A stretch of DNA of 64,000 nt from Nocardioides carbamazepini (GTDB lineage: Bacteria > Actinomycetota > Actinomycetes > Propionibacteriales > Nocardioidaceae), in contig NZ_JAHTLF010000008.1 of assembly GCF_024614185.1 (NCBI RefSeq), forward strand, positions 404,847 to 468,846. The letters run 5' to 3'. Shown piece after piece: positions 37,029-46,832 of the stretch. Positions within the stretch are counted from its first letter, which is position 1. Every line of letters begins with the position of its first letter. The notes beneath the pieces were generated by a model. The model saw nothing but the letters and a program-made list of their open reading frames with translations, had not been told where the DNA came from and made no database searches. Position numbers and translations under genes: made by a program.

Positions 37029-38429
37029 TCAGCCGACGTCGGTGGCGAGCAGGTCGTCGACCGTCTCCCGCCGCACGACCACCCGGGCCCGGCCGTCCTT
37101 GACAGCGACGACGGGCGGGCGGAGGGCGTGGTTGTAGTTGGACGCCATCGACCGGCCGTAGGCACCGGTGCCGGGCACCGCGAGCAGGTCACCGGGGGCG
37201 ATGTCGCCGGGCAGGAACTCGTCCTTGACCACGATGTCGCCGGACTCGCAGTGCTTGCCGACCACCCGGGCCAGCACCGGCTCCGCCGAGGAGACCCGGG
37301 AGGCCAGGGTGCAGGAGTAGTCGGCGTCGTACAGCGCGGGTCGGATGTTGTCGCTCATCCCGCCGTCGACGGAGACGTAGGTGCGGGTGGCGCCCCCGTC
37401 GAGAGCGACCTCCTTGACCGTGCCCACGGTGTAGACCGTGCACATCGCCGGGCCCACGATCGCGCGGCCGGGCTCGACCGACAGGTGCGGGACGTCGATG
37501 CCGAGCGCCGCGCACTCCCCCGCGACGATCTTGGTGAGCTGCTCGGCGAGCACCGCGGGCGTGGCCGGGTCGTCCTGCGTGGTGTAGGCGATGCCGAAGC
37601 CGCCGCCGAGGTCGAGCTCGGGCAGGACGTGTCCCAGCTCGGCGGCGATGCGGGCATGCAGCGCGAGGACCCGGCGCGCGGCGACCTCCCACCCCGACGT
37701 GTCGAAGATCTGCGACCCGATGTGGCTGTGCAGCCCGCTCAGCTCGAGGCCGTCCTGGGTGAGGACGCGCGACGCGGCCTCGAAGGCATCGCCCGACGAG
37801 ATCGAGAAGCCGAACTTCTGGTCCTCGTGGGCGGTCGCGATGAACTCGTGGGTGTGCGCCTCGACGCCGGCGGTCACCCGCACCATCACGCCCTGGGTGG
37901 CGCCGAGCTGACGCGCGACGTCACCGAGGCGCTCGATCTCGTGGAACGAGTCCACGATGATCCGGCCGACCCCCGCGTCGACGGCGCGGCGCAGCTCCAT
38001 CGCCGTCTTGTTGTTGCCGTGGTAGCCGATCCGGGCCGGGTCGACCCCGGCCCGCAGCGCGACGGTCAGCTCACCGTCGCTGCACACGTCGAGGCAGAGC
38101 CCCTCCTCCGCCACCCACCGGGCCACGGCGGTGCACAGGAAGGCCTTGCCCGCGTAGTAGACGTCCCAATGCACATCCTCCTGGCGAGCGAAGCCGTCGC
38201 GGAACGCTCGGGCCCGCGCCCGGAAGTCGTCCTCGTCGAGGACATAGGCCGGGGTGTTCACGTCGGCGACCAGGTCCGGGACGGCCAGGCCACCGACGTG
38301 CAGTACGCCGTCGTCCTTGCGCGCCGACGACGACCACAGGGACGGGACCAGCGCGTTGACGTCCCGCGGCTCGCGGAGCCAGACGGGCGACGTACCGGTG
38401 AACCCTCCGGGCGAGACGTGGGCGTTCAC
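37029..38429 (-). CDS. lysA: Diaminopimelate decarboxylase
   Basis: A protein of 466 residues from the GTG at 38429 (GTGA overlap with argS). The PLP lysine is Lys95 in DVYYAGKAFLC; GGGFGIAY (PLP phosphate), EPGRAIVGPA and CESGDIVVKDEFLP (active-site Cys/Asp) are present. It catalyses the last step of lysine synthesis and consumes the peptidoglycan precursor diaminopimelate. The argS-lysA pairing is conserved in actinobacteria. Confidence 0.96.
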   Translation of the reverse strand: MNAHVSPGGFTGTSPVWLREPRDVNALVPSLWSSSARKDDGVLHVGGLAVPDLVADVNTPAYVLDEDDFRARARAFRDGFARQEDVHWDVYYAGKAFLCTAVARWVAEEGLCLDVCSDGELTVALRAGVDPARIGYHGNNKTAMELRRAVDAGVGRIIVDSFHEIERLGDVARQLGATQGVMVRVTAGVEAHTHEFIATAHEDQKFGFSISSGDAFEAASRVLTQDGLELSGLHSHIGSQIFDTSGWEVAARRVLALHARIAAELGHVLPELDLGGGFGIAYTTQDDPATPAVLAEQLTKIVAGECAALGIDVPHLSVEPGRAIVGPAMCTVYTVGTVKEVALDGGATRTYVSVDGGMSDNIRPALYDADYSCTLASRVSSAEPVLARVVGKHCESGDIVVKDEFLPGDIAPGDLLAVPGTGAYGRSMASNYNHALRPPVVAVKDGRARVVVRRETVDDLLATDVG

Positions 38430-40102
38430 ATCCGCTCCGGCGCGGTCACGCCGAGCAGGCCGAGGCCGTTGGCGATGACCGTCTGCGTCGCGACGACCAG
38501 CACCATGCGGGCCAGGTTGGCCGGGCCGACCGGCTCGTCGCCCTGGGGCAGCATCCGGCACTCCTTGGTGTCGTACCACTTGTTGAAGACCGAGGCCGTG
38601 TCCTCGAGGTAGCGCGCGACCCGGTGCGGCTCACGCAGCTCGGCGGCGCTGGCCACCACCCGCGGGTACTCCGCGAGGGCCCGCAGCAGCTCGCCGTCCC
38701 GCTCGTGGGCGAGCAGGCTCGGGTCGAACCCGGTCTCGAGATCGGGCAGCGTCATGCCGAGGTCCGCGGCGTTGGCGAGCATCCGACAGGTCCGCGCGTG
38801 GGCGTACTGCACGTAGTAGACCGGGTTGTCGTTGGACGCCTTGGTGATCTCGGCGACGTCGAGGGTCAGCGGCGAGTCGGCCGGGTAGCGCGCCAGCGAG
38901 TAGCGCAGCGCGTCGACGCCGATCTCCTCCGCGAGCTCGTTGAGCGTCACGATCGTGCCGGCCCGCTTGGACAGCTTGAGCTCCTGGCCGTCCCGCAGGA
39001 TCTTGACCAGCTGGCCGATCATCACGTCGAGCGTCTGGTCCGGATCGTCACCGACGCAGGCCGCCATCGCGCGCAGCCGGCCGACGTACCCGTGGTGGTC
39101 GGCGCCGAGCAGGTAGATGCAGTGGTCGAAGCCCCGGCGACGCTTGTCGAGGTAGTAGGCCGTGTCGCTCGCGAAGTAGGTCAGCTCGCCGTCGCTCTTG
39201 ATGAGGACCCGGTCCTTGTCGTCGCCGAAGTCGGTCGTGCGCATCCACAGCGCACCGCCGTCCTCGAAGACGTGACCGAGGTCCTTGAGCCGCTGCAGGG
39301 TCTCGGGGACCGAGCCGGACTCGTGCAGCGACAGCTCGGAGAACCAGACGTCGAAGTGCGTGTTGAAGGAGTCGAGCTGCGCCTGCTGCTCGGCGAGCTG
39401 GATCTCGTAGCCCTTCGCCCGCACGGCGGTCCGCCGCTCGTCGGCAGGCAGGGCGAAGATGCCGGGACTGGCCGCCTCGACGGCCTTCGCCAGGTCGTCG
39501 ACGTACGCGCCGGCGTACCCGTCCTCGGGCTTGGGCTCCCCCAGCGCCGAGGCGATGATCGAGTCGGCGAAGTGGTTCATCTGCACGCCGCGGTCGTTGA
39601 CGTAGAACTCGCGGGTCACCTCGGCACCCGCCGCCGCGAGCACCCGGCCGATCGCGTCGCCGAGCACCGCCCAGCGGGTGTGCCCGAGGTGCAGCGGGCC
39701 GGTCGGGTTGGCGGAGATGAACTCCACGTTGATCTTCTGGCCGTCGAGCGTCGTGGTCCGGCCGTACGACGCACCCGCGGCGACGACCTCCGCCGCCACC
39801 TGTCCCTGGGCGCCCGCCTCGACGGTGATGTTGAGGAAGCCCGGGCCGGCCAGCTCGACGTCCGCGACCCCGTCGGCGGCCTTCAGCCGCGCGGCCAGCA
39901 GCTCACCGAGCGCCCGCGGGTTGGTCCGGGCCTTCTTCGCCAGCTGCAGCGCGACGTTGGTCGCGTAGTCACCGTGCCCCTTCTGCCGCGGTCGCTCCAC
40001 CGTCACCTCGCTGGGAACGCCGTCGGGCAGGACGAGGTCGCCCTGCTCGACGAGCGCCGAGAGGGCGTCGACGATCGTGGTGGAGAGCTGCGCTGGGGTC
40101 AC
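38426..40102 (-). CDS. argS: Arginyl-tRNA synthetase
   Basis: A protein of 558 residues. Class I signature HLGH at 138-141 (NPTGPLHLGHTRW), KLSKRAGT as the KMSKS variant, an N-terminal additional domain, and the C-terminal anticodon-binding DALR domain (HRVARYLEDTASVFNKWYDT). A tRNA-Arg gene lies divergently 83 nt upstream. Confidence 0.97.
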   Translation of the reverse strand: MTPAQLSTTIVDALSALVEQGDLVLPDGVPSEVTVERPRQKGHGDYATNVALQLAKKARTNPRALGELLAARLKAADGVADVELAGPGFLNITVEAGAQGQVAAEVVAAGASYGRTTTLDGQKINVEFISANPTGPLHLGHTRWAVLGDAIGRVLAAAGAEVTREFYVNDRGVQMNHFADSIIASALGEPKPEDGYAGAYVDDLAKAVEAASPGIFALPADERRTAVRAKGYEIQLAEQQAQLDSFNTHFDVWFSELSLHESGSVPETLQRLKDLGHVFEDGGALWMRTTDFGDDKDRVLIKSDGELTYFASDTAYYLDKRRRGFDHCIYLLGADHHGYVGRLRAMAACVGDDPDQTLDVMIGQLVKILRDGQELKLSKRAGTIVTLNELAEEIGVDALRYSLARYPADSPLTLDVAEITKASNDNPVYYVQYAHARTCRMLANAADLGMTLPDLETGFDPSLLAHERDGELLRALAEYPRVVASAAELREPHRVARYLEDTASVFNKWYDTKECRMLPQGDEPVGPANLARMVLVVATQTVIANGLGLLGVTAPERM

Positions 40103-40153
40103 CGGCCAAGGGTATCGAGAGGCACCGGTTTCCTTTGCACGGATATGGCCCGG

Positions 40154-40159
40154 TAAGGT
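40154..40159 (+). promoter_or_regulatory. Possible -10 element of tRNA-Arg
   Basis: TAAGGT lies about 27 nt upstream of the mature tRNA 5' end. No good -35 at 17 nt was found; TTGCAC at about 40135 is too close. Only the -10 is proposed. Confidence 0.35.
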
Positions 40160-40185
40160 TCCTCACCGCGCCTCCCGGGGCGCAT

Positions 40186-40258
40186 GCCTCCGTAGCTCAG
40201 GGGATAGAGCACTGGTTTCCGGTACCAGGTGTCGCAGGTTCGAATCCTGCCGGAGGCG
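40186..40258 (+). tRNA. tRNA-Arg(CCG)
   Basis: A 73-nt cloverleaf. Acceptor GCCTCCG/CGGAGGC, D arm GCTC..GAGC, anticodon stem CTGGT/ACCAG with loop TTCCGGT (anticodon CCG, reads CGG), and T arm GCAGG-TTCGAAT-CCTGC. The CCA end is not encoded. A perfect terminator hairpin follows after 5 nt. No duplicated 3' end or integrase is nearby, so it shows no sign of use as an attachment site. Confidence 0.97.
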
Positions 40259-40263
40259 CACAT

Positions 40264-40291
40264 GAACCGCAGGCCCCACGGCCTGCGGTTC
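40264..40291 (+). terminator. tRNA-Arg terminator hairpin
   Basis: GAACCGCAGGCC (40264-40275) pairs perfectly with GGCCTGCGGTTC (40280-40291) around a CCAC loop. It overlaps the in-frame ATG at 40262, which argues against that ATG being the rnhA start. Confidence 0.8.
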
Positions 40292-40321
40292 GCGCGTTTC
40301 AGGGCCGTACGCTCTTCCCCT

Positions 40322-40786
40322 GTGTCGACCGAATCCGCCTCCCGCGTCACCATCCACACCGACGGCGCCTGCCTGGGCAACCCAGGCCCCGGCGGGTGGG
40401 GCGCGGTGCTGCGGTACGGCGCGCACGAGCGGGAGCTGTACGGCGGCGATCCGGCGACGACCAACAACCGGATGGAGCTGATGGCGGCCATCCGGGCGCT
40501 CGAGGAGCTGACCCGCCGCTCCGAGGTCGACCTGCACACCGACAGCAGCTACGTCCGCAACGGGATCATGTCCTGGGTCGCGAAGTGGAAGGCCAACGGC
40601 TGGCGCACCTCCGCCAAGGCGGCGGTCAAGAACGACGACCTGTGGCGCCGGCTCGACCTGGCCGCCGCGGCACACGAGGTCACCTGGCACTGGGTCAAGG
40701 GACATGCCGGCGACCCCGGCAACGAGCGGGCGGACGCTCTCGCCGGCAAGGGCGCTCGCGAGGCCCGCGGCGACCTGCCGGCCTAG
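40322..40786 (+). CDS. rnhA: Ribonuclease HI
   Basis: A protein of 154 residues from the GTG at 40322. The catalytic residues Asp14 ([12 protein letters not shown]), Glu52 ([13 protein letters not shown]), Asp74 (LHTDSSYV) and Asp138 (NERADALA) are in place, with His128 in [10 protein letters not shown]. It cleaves the RNA strand of RNA-DNA hybrids. The start is chosen because the region just upstream is the tRNA terminator, and the length then matches the family. The ribosome site is weak. Confidence 0.94.
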   Translation: MSTESASRVTIHTDGACLGNPGPGGWGAVLRYGAHERELYGGDPATTNNRMELMAAIRALEELTRRSEVDLHTDSSYVRNGIMSWVAKWKANGWRTSAKAAVKNDDLWRRLDLAAAAHEVTWHWVKGHAGDPGNERADALAGKGAREARGDLPA

Positions 40787-40839
40787 CCGCGCTCGGTCGT
40801 CGAGGCTCGCCGCCCGACGGAGGCAAGACCTACGGGACG

Positions 40840-40951
40840 CGACCGCGTGCGCGGCAGCGTGGCGCACGGCGGCGCAGCCGCACCGGGCGACGCCCGCGGG
40901 CCGAGCGAAGCGAGGTCCGTGCGGCGAGCCCGGTCTGCGACACGCTCGCGC
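40840..40951. repeat. 112-bp structured repeat, copy 1
   Basis: Identical over 112 bp to 41052-41163. The unit contains inner dyads such as GGGCG-A-CGCCC, GCCCGCGGGC and GCGAGC...GCTCGC, so each copy can fold. It starts CGACCGCGTGCGCGGCAGCG and ends GACACGCTCGCGC. Confidence 0.85.
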
Positions 40952-40960
40952 CGGACAATC

Positions 40961-41004
40961 AGCGAGGTCCGTGCGGCGAGCCCGGTCTGCGACACGCTCG
41001 CGCC
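40961..41004. repeat. Partial third copy of the repeat (44 bp)
   Basis: Matches 40909-40952, the 3' part of copy 1, without mismatch. It lies between the two full copies. Confidence 0.85.
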
Positions 41005-41051
41005 AAATGAAGCGGTCTTGCCGCCATGCGAACGCAACCATCTACCGGTCT

Positions 41052-41163
41052 CGACCGCGTGCGCGGCAGCGTGGCGCACGGCGGCGCAGCCGCACCGGGC
41101 GACGCCCGCGGGCCGAGCGAAGCGAGGTCCGTGCGGCGAGCCCGGTCTGCGACACGCTCGCGC
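41052..41163. repeat. 112-bp structured repeat, copy 2
   Basis: Exact copy of 40840-40951 at a distance of 212 bp, ending 7 bp before the stop codon of the LCP gene. Confidence 0.85.
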
Positions 41164-41169
41164 AATGAG

Positions 41170-42069
41170 TCAGCAGCGTTCGATCGTGGCGTCGTCGCGG
41201 GCGGCGTCGCCGTACCGCTTCGCGTCCGCGGTGTTGGGGAGCACGACGCTGGCGCCGCCCACATTGCCGATGCTGCCCTGGAGCACACAGGTGGTGACCT
41301 TCGCGGAGTCGACCTGCGCGATCGCCTGGGCGATGCGGAACAGCTCCTTCGGGGAGACGTTCTCGGTCTTGAGGTGCTTGAGGACCGAGAGCACCTGCTT
41401 CTCGATCCAGCCGGGCTGGTCGGCCTTGCGGGAGATCTTCTCCTGGATGCCACGCAACACCAGCTGCTGGTTGGCGGACCGGTCGAAGTCGCCGCGCGGC
41501 AGCGCCTTGCGGACCCGGGCGAACTCGACGGCCTTCATGCCGTTGATCCGGACCTTGCCGGCCGGCCAGCCCTCCGGATGGAGGTACTGGTCGGCGAAGG
41601 CCCGCGGGTTGTCGACCGTGATCCCGCCGATGCCGCTGATCAGGTTGGCGAGCGAGCTGAACGGCGCCAGCATCACGTAGTCGGGCTGGACGCCGAGCAG
41701 GTTGCCAACAGTCTCGCCGAGCAGCTGCGGCCCGCCGTAGTAGAGCGCGGCGTTGACCCGGTTGGAGCCGACGCCCGGGATGGGCACCCAGCTGTCGCGC
41801 GGGATGCCGACGGCGGTGGCCGCGCCGGTGCGGGTGTCGATGCCGACCATCTGGAGGGCGTCGCCGCGGGAGCGTGACGGGTCCTCGCCAGGACGGGCGT
41901 CGGAACCGACGCCGAGGATCCACAGCACATCGGGGTCGACATCGACGCCGGCGGCGCGGTCCACCTTCACGAGGGTGAACCGGGTCGGCGCCGGCGTGCT
42001 GTCCGGCACCAGCAGCGCGGTCAGGCCCAGCACCAGGCCGAGGACGAGCGTCCGGAACATCAAGCGCAT
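41170..42069 (-). CDS. LytR-CpsA-Psr family protein
   Basis: A protein of 299 residues with an N-terminal membrane anchor (LMFRTLVLGLVLGLTALLV) and an extracytoplasmic LCP domain. Conserved parts are ILGVGSDARPG, SRGDALQMVGID, VGIPRDSWVPIPG, ALYYGGPQLL, GITVDNPRAF and VEFARVRKALPRGDFDRSANQQLVL, with the pyrophosphate-binding Arg and Asp residues. LCP enzymes ligate glycopolymers from lipid carriers to peptidoglycan. A final Cys (TIERC) and Cys in TTCVLQ suggest a disulfide. It starts 1 nt after the stop of the lipoprotein gene. Confidence 0.9.
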   Translation of the reverse strand: MRLMFRTLVLGLVLGLTALLVPDSTPAPTRFTLVKVDRAAGVDVDPDVLWILGVGSDARPGEDPSRSRGDALQMVGIDTRTGAATAVGIPRDSWVPIPGVGSNRVNAALYYGGPQLLGETVGNLLGVQPDYVMLAPFSSLANLISGIGGITVDNPRAFADQYLHPEGWPAGKVRINGMKAVEFARVRKALPRGDFDRSANQQLVLRGIQEKISRKADQPGWIEKQVLSVLKHLKTENVSPKELFRIAQAIAQVDSAKVTTCVLQGSIGNVGGASVVLPNTADAKRYGDAARDDATIERC

Positions 42070-42070
42070 C

Positions 42071-42685
42071 TCAGGCTCCTCCCTCGCCGCGGCTCACATC
42101 GAAGCCGAACACCCGCCAGCCGTCCTTGCCCGGCGTCAGCAGCAGCCGACCGGTGACCTCGTCGGTCCGCTCGGCGCCGCCGGCCAGCTCCACCGTCAGC
42201 ACCACGTGCGCGGTCGCGCCCGCCGGCTTGCCGCGCACACCCAGCACGTCGACGCTCACCGAGCGCTGAGTCACCTCTGCCCCCTCGATCTGGCCGCCGA
42301 CCTCGGCGTTGCTCATCACCGCGGGCTGGGCCAGTGCCAGCTCCCGGGCGTCGTCGGTGAACGCCCCGAACGCGTCGTCGAACGCGCTGCGGGGGTAGTC
42401 GCCGGCGTACCCGCCGTCGATCCAGCCGTCGACCACCCCGGTCACGGCCTCGAGCACCTCGGCCGCCTGCGCGTCGTCGAGGTCGCCACGGACCTTGCCG
42501 AGCGTGGCCTCGGTCTCGACGGCGTGCTCGCCGCCCGAGCCGCCGTCGGCGCCCCCGCTGCCTCCGTCGGTGCCGTCACCGTCGCCCGAGCAGCCCGTGA
42601 GGGCGAGCCCCACGACCGCCACGAGAGCCGCCGCGACGACACCCTGCCGACCCCTGTGCCGGCCCCGTCCTGGTCGTGTCCGCAC
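42071..42685 (-). CDS. Putative lipoprotein upstream of LCP gene
   Basis: A protein of 204 residues. Basic N-terminus, then a lipobox (LALTGC) followed by a Gly/Asp/Ser-rich linker ([20 protein letters not shown]), typical of a surface lipoprotein. The folded part (about 60-204) has an NTF2-like pattern ([20 protein letters not shown] ... [11 protein letters not shown] ... [11 protein letters not shown]). It is transcribed with the LCP gene, so a shared cell-wall role is likely. It is divergent from kgd. Confidence 0.75.
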   Translation of the reverse strand: MRTRPGRGRHRGRQGVVAAALVAVVGLALTGCSGDGDGTDGGSGGADGGSGGEHAVETEATLGKVRGDLDDAQAAEVLEAVTGVVDGWIDGGYAGDYPRSAFDDAFGAFTDDARELALAQPAVMSNAEVGGQIEGAEVTQRSVSVDVLGVRGKPAGATAHVVLTVELAGGAERTDEVTGRLLLTPGKDGWRVFGFDVSRGEGGA

Positions 42686-42732
42686 GTCCGCTGCCCCCGT
42701 TCTCCGTCACTCCGAAACCGCGCCCCGATGTC

Positions 42733-42744
42733 TGTTGCGCAACA
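42733..42744. promoter_or_regulatory. 12-bp palindrome upstream of kgd
   Basis: TGTTGCGCAACA is a perfect palindrome in the divergent gap between the lipoprotein gene and kgd. Its place near the likely kgd promoter suggests an operator. The regulator is unknown. Confidence 0.45.
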
Positions 42745-42867
42745 CCCTGCCGCAAACGGTGCCCACGGGTCGGTATTTGCTTCGGCATGGGACTAGCCTT
42801 GGCGGTCGACAGCCACTCGCTATCGGCGGCGAGTGCGTCCAGCTCATCGGAAGAGGCGAAGCACGTC

Positions 42868-45800
42868 GTGACGCAGTCGTCAGACCAGTCCACCGGATCT
42901 CCCGTTCCTGCGGACTTCGGAGCCAACGAGTGGCTCGTGGAGGAGATGAAGGAGCGGTTCGAGGCCGACCCGAACAGCGTCGATCCCGCCTGGGCGACGT
43001 ACTTCAAGAAGGGCAACGGTACGCCGGCGACCGCGCCCGCCGCGGCCACCCCTGCCGCGGCGCCTGCTGTCCCGGCCGCTGCCCCGGCCACGCCGGCTCC
43101 CGCCGCCGCGGCGCCGACCCCGCGGGCCACCCCTGCCCCGCAGGTCAGCCCCGCCTCCTCCACCACGCCGATGCCGCCGAAGGCCGACTCCCCCGCGCCG
43201 ACCCCGAAGGACGCCCCGCGTCCGGCGCCCGTGACCGCGAGCGACGAGCCGACCCTGACCGTGCTGCGCGGCATCCCGGCCGCCACCGCGAAGAACATGG
43301 ACATCTCGCTGGCGGTGCCCACGGCGACCTCGGTGCGCAACATGCCGGTCAAGCTCCTGTGGGACAACCGCATCGTCATCAACAGCCACCTCAAGCGCGC
43401 CCGCGGCGGCAAGGTGTCCTTCACCCACATCATCGGCTACGCCATCGTCAAGGCGATCAAGGCGCTGCCGGCGATGAACAACACCTTCGACGAGATCGAC
43501 GGCAAGCCCACGATGGTGACGCCGGCCCACATCAACCTGGGCCTGGCGATCGACCAGCAGAAGAAGGACGGCACCCGCCAGCTGGTCGCTCCCAGCATCA
43601 AGGCGTGCGAGTCGATGGACTTCGCGCAGTTCTGGACGGCGTACGAGGAGATCGTGCGCAAGGCCAAGGACAACAAGCTGACCATGGAGGACTACTCCGG
43701 GACGACGGTCAGCCTCACCAACGTCGGCGGCCTCGGCACCAACAACTCGGTGCCGCGGCTCATGCAGGGCCAGGCGGCGATCATCGGCGTCGGCTCGATG
43801 GACTACCCGCCGGAGTTCCAGGGCGCCTCCGAGGAGACGATCGCACGCAACGCGATCTCCCGGATCATGACCATGACGTCGACCTACGACCACCGGGTCA
43901 TCCAGGGCGCGCAGTCGGGCGAGTTCCTCGGCCAGGTCCACAAGTACCTGCTCGGCCAGGACGGCTTCTACGACGAGATCTTCCGCGCCCTGCGGATCCC
44001 CTACGAGCCGATCCGCTGGAACGCCGACGTCGCGACGTCCCACGACGACGAGATCGACAAGCAGGCCCGGATCCTCGAGCTGATCCACGCCTACCGAGTG
44101 CGCGGCCACCTGATGGCCGACACCGACCCGCTCGAGTACAAGCAGCGCAGCCATCCCGACCTGCGCATCGAGTCCCACGGCCTCACCCTGTGGGACCTCG
44201 ACCGGGAGTTCCCGACCGGGTCGTTCGGCGGCGGTGACCGCCGCTTCCTGAAGCTGCGCCACATCCTCGGGATCCTGCGCGACTCGTACTGCCGCACGAC
44301 CGGCATCGAGTACATGCACATCATGGACCCCGAGCAGCGTCGCTGGATCCAGGAGCGGGTCGAGCAGCCCCACACCAAGCCGCCCCGCGAGGAGCAGCTG
44401 CGGATCCTGCTCAAGCTCAACCAGGCCGAGGCGTTCGAGACCTTCCTGCAGACCAAGTTCGTCGGCCAGAAGCGGTTCTCGCTCGAGGGCGGCGAGACCA
44501 CCATCCCGGTGGTCGACGAGATCGCCGAGGCCGCCGCCCAGGCGGGGCTCGACGAGGTCACCATCGGCATGGCCCACCGCGGTCGGCTGAACGTGCTGGC
44601 CAATATCGTCGGCAAGTCCTACAACCAGATCTTCCGCGAGTTCGAGGGCAACATCGACCCGCGGACGGTCCAGGGCTCGGGCGACGTGAAGTACCACCTG
44701 GGCGCCGAGGGCGCGTTCGTGGCCGGCACCGGCGAGACCATCAAGGTCTCCGTCGCCGCGAACCCGTCGCACCTCGAGACGGTCGACCCGGTCCTGGAGG
44801 GCATCGCCCGCGCCAAGCAGGACATGCTCGACCGCGGCACCGAGTTCCCGGTGCTGCCGATGCTCATCCACGGCGACGCGGCATTCGCGGGCCAGGGCGT
44901 CGTGGCCGAGACGCTCAACCTCTCGCAGCTGCGCGGCTACCGCACCGGCGGCACGATCCACGTCGTCATCAACAACCAGGTCGGGTTCACCACCTCGCCG
45001 GGCGCGTCCCGCTCGACCCTGTACGCCACCGACGTGGCCCGGATGATCCAGGCGCCGATCTTCCACGTCAACGGCGACGACCCGGAGGCCTGCATCCGGG
45101 TCGCCCGGCTCGCGTTCGAGTACCGCCAGGCGTTCAACAGCGACGTCGTCATCGACCTCGTCTGCTACCGCCGTCGCGGGCACAACGAGGGCGACGACCC
45201 GTCGTACACCCAGCCGCTCATGTACGACCTCATCGAGCAGAAGCGCTCGGTGCGCAAGCTCTACACCGAGTCCCTCATCGGTCGTGGCGACATCACGATC
45301 GAGGAGGCCGAGCAGGTCCTGCGCGACTACCAGCAGCAGCTGGAGCGGGTCTTCACCGAGGTGCGCGAGGCGTCGACGGCGCCGAAGGAGTGGACCACCG
45401 TCCCCGACTACCCGGACAAGCCTGCCGGCGAGACCCAGACCTCGGTGATGCCGGAGGTCCTCAAGCGGATCGCCGATGCGTATGTGAGCCCGCCCACCGG
45501 CTTCACCGTGCACCCGAAGGTGATGCCCCAGCTGCAGCGGCGCGCGGGCGCGATCGCGGACGGCCCGATCGACTGGGCCACCGGTGAGATGCTCGCGCTG
45601 GGCTCACTGCTCATGGAGGGCCGTCCGGTCCGCCTCGCCGGCCAGGACTCGCGTCGCGGCACCTTCGTGCAGCGCTTCGCCACGATGATCGACCGGGTCA
45701 ACGCCGACGAGTGGACACCGCTGGCCAACCTCACCGAGGACCAGGCGAAGTTCTTCGTCTACGACAGCCTGCTCTCGGAGTATGCCGCCCTCGGCTTCGA

Positions 45801-46581
45801 GTACGGCTACTCCGTGGCGCGCCCCGAGGCCCTGGTCCTCTGGGAGGCCCAGTTCGGCGACTTCGTCAACGGCGCCCAGTCGGTCATCGACGAGTACATC
45901 TCGGCCGGCAAGACCAAGTGGGGCCAGGACTCCGGCGTCGTGCTGCTGCTGCCGCACGGCTACGAGGGGCAGGGGGCCGACCACTCGTCCGCGCGCATCG
46001 AGCGGTTCCTCACGCTGTGCGCGGAGGACTCCATGGTCGTCGCCCAGCCGTCCACGCCCGCGTCGTACTTCCACCTGCTGCGCCGGCACTCCCTCGGCGG
46101 CGAGCACAAGCCGCTGATCGTGTTCACGCCCAAGTCGATGCTGCGACGCAAGGAGGCGGCCTCGGTGCCCGCCGACTTCACCTCCGGCGAGTTCCGTCCG
46201 GTGATCGCCGACGCGACGGCAGACCCGGCGAAGGTCAAGACGGTGCTGCTCGTCTCGGGCCGGCTCACCTGGGACCTCGTGGTCGAGCGCCAGAAGTCCG
46301 AGCGCGACGACGTCGCGATCCTGCGGGTCGAGCAGCTGTACCCGTGGCCGACGGCCCAGGTGAGGGCGGAGCTCGACAAGTACCCGAACGCCACCGTCAA
46401 GTGGGTCCAGGACGAGCCCTACAACCAGGGCCCGTGGCCGTCGTTCTACCTGAACGTCGTCCCGGACCTGGGTCGCGCGATCCAGCCTGTCACCCGGGCC
46501 GCGTCCTCGACCACCGCGGTCGGCACCGCCAAGCGCCACCTCGAAGAGGCCAAGGTCCTCATCGGCGAGGCCTTCGCCTGA
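42868..46581 (+). CDS. kgd: Multifunctional 2-oxoglutarate decarboxylase/dehydrogenase (E2-E1 fusion)
   Basis: A protein of 1237 residues from the GTG at 42868 (GGAAGAGG about 12 nt upstream), close to the 1227 residues of the M. smegmatis enzyme. The N-terminal helper segment ([20 protein letters not shown]) is followed by an Ala/Pro linker and an E2 succinyltransferase catalytic domain without lipoyl domain ([14 protein letters not shown], His about 341). The ThDP-dependent E1 part follows ([39 protein letters not shown]). It supplies succinyl-CoA or succinate semialdehyde in the TCA cycle and in actinobacteria is restrained by the FHA protein GarA/OdhI. An in-frame ATG at 42787 would add non-conserved residues. 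Confidence 0.96.
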   Translation: MTQSSDQSTGSPVPADFGANEWLVEEMKERFEADPNSVDPAWATYFKKGNGTPATAPAAATPAAAPAVPAAAPATPAPAAAAPTPRATPAPQVSPASSTTPMPPKADSPAPTPKDAPRPAPVTASDEPTLTVLRGIPAATAKNMDISLAVPTATSVRNMPVKLLWDNRIVINSHLKRARGGKVSFTHIIGYAIVKAIKALPAMNNTFDEIDGKPTMVTPAHINLGLAIDQQKKDGTRQLVAPSIKACESMDFAQFWTAYEEIVRKAKDNKLTMEDYSGTTVSLTNVGGLGTNNSVPRLMQGQAAIIGVGSMDYPPEFQGASEETIARNAISRIMTMTSTYDHRVIQGAQSGEFLGQVHKYLLGQDGFYDEIFRALRIPYEPIRWNADVATSHDDEIDKQARILELIHAYRVRGHLMADTDPLEYKQRSHPDLRIESHGLTLWDLDREFPTGSFGGGDRRFLKLRHILGILRDSYCRTTGIEYMHIMDPEQRRWIQERVEQPHTKPPREEQLRILLKLNQAEAFETFLQTKFVGQKRFSLEGGETTIPVVDEIAEAAAQAGLDEVTIGMAHRGRLNVLANIVGKSYNQIFREFEGNIDPRTVQGSGDVKYHLGAEGAFVAGTGETIKVSVAANPSHLETVDPVLEGIARAKQDMLDRGTEFPVLPMLIHGDAAFAGQGVVAETLNLSQLRGYRTGGTIHVVINNQVGFTTSPGASRSTLYATDVARMIQAPIFHVNGDDPEACIRVARLAFEYRQAFNSDVVIDLVCYRRRGHNEGDDPSYTQPLMYDLIEQKRSVRKLYTESLIGRGDITIEEAEQVLRDYQQQLERVFTEVREASTAPKEWTTVPDYPDKPAGETQTSVMPEVLKRIADAYVSPPTGFTVHPKVMPQLQRRAGAIADGPIDWATGEMLALGSLLMEGRPVRLAGQDSRRGTFVQRFATMIDRVNADEWTPLANLTEDQAKFFVYDSLLSEYAALGFEYGYSVARPEALVLWEAQFGDFVNGAQSVIDEYISAGKTKWGQDSGVVLLLPHGYEGQGADHSSARIERFLTLCAEDSMVVAQPSTPASYFHLLRRHSLGGEHKPLIVFTPKSMLRRKEAASVPADFTSGEFRPVIADATADPAKVKTVLLVSGRLTWDLVVERQKSERDDVAILRVEQLYPWPTAQVRAELDKYPNATVKWVQDEPYNQGPWPSFYLNVVPDLGRAIQPVTRAASSTTAVGTAKRHLEEAKVLIGEAFA

Positions 46582-46593
46582 TCTGGAGGACGG

Positions 46594-46770
46594 ATGTACT
46601 TCACCGACCGCGGGATCGAGGAGCTCGAGCAGCGCCGGGGCGACGAGGAGGTCACCTTGGCCTGGCTCGGCGAGCGGCTGCAGGAGTTCGTCGACACGCA
46701 CCCGGAGTTCGAGGTCGCCGTCGAGCGGTTCGCGACCTGGCTGGCCCGTCTCGACGACCCCGAGGACTGA
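46594..46770 (+). CDS. DUF6104 family small protein
   Basis: A 58-residue protein starting MYFTDRGIEELEQRRGDEEV and ending FATWLARLDDPED. AGGACGG lies just before the ATG, 12 nt after the kgd stop, so it is transcribed with kgd. This small acidic protein is found right after kgd in many actinobacteria (from memory of the family). The function is unknown; the strict linkage suggests a role with Kgd. Confidence 0.85.
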   Translation: MYFTDRGIEELEQRRGDEEVTLAWLGERLQEFVDTHPEFEVAVERFATWLARLDDPED

Positions 46771-46831
46771 CCCGGCGCAGAGTGAGCTCGGAATCGCACC
46801 GACCCGGCCCAAACTGAAGTCCGAACGACGC
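46771..46831. repeat. Inverted, degenerate copies of the 32-bp repeat
   Basis: Read on the minus strand, 46771-46807 aligns with the 32-bp unit to the right of the hairpin (about 28 of 37 positions), including CCGGGTCGG and CTGCGCCGGG. 46802-46837 is a second, more diverged copy. They lie in inverted orientation to 46894-46979. Confidence 0.6.
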
Positions 46832-46832
46832 C

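Larger units (their letters stand above)
40787..41169. other. 383-bp convergent gap filled by a structured repeat
   Basis: Between the converging rnhA and LCP genes there is no credible gene, although several frames are open because of extreme GC content. Almost the whole gap is made of two 112-bp copies and one 44-bp partial copy of one repeat. Confidence 0.7.

Noticed and set aside
40186..40258. tRNA-Arg as an integration site
   Set aside because: No integrase, no duplicated tRNA 3' end and no foreign-looking gene block follow.
40262..40321. ATG at 40262 as start of rnhA
   Set aside because: It lies within the tRNA terminator hairpin and would add about 20 residues that RNase HI proteins lack.
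40847..41680. Open frames crossing the 112-bp repeats (GSVAHGGAAAPG-type translation)
   Set aside because: They repeat only because the DNA repeats, several frames are open at once, and they run into the LCP gene on the other strand.
42787..42867. ATG at 42787 as start of kgd
   Set aside because: The added residues are Ser/Ala-rich and unlike Kgd N-termini; the GTG at 42868 has a plausible ribosome site and gives the normal length.
42880..45513. An 877-codon minus-strand frame inside kgd
   Set aside because: Antisense to the highly conserved kgd; no motifs.
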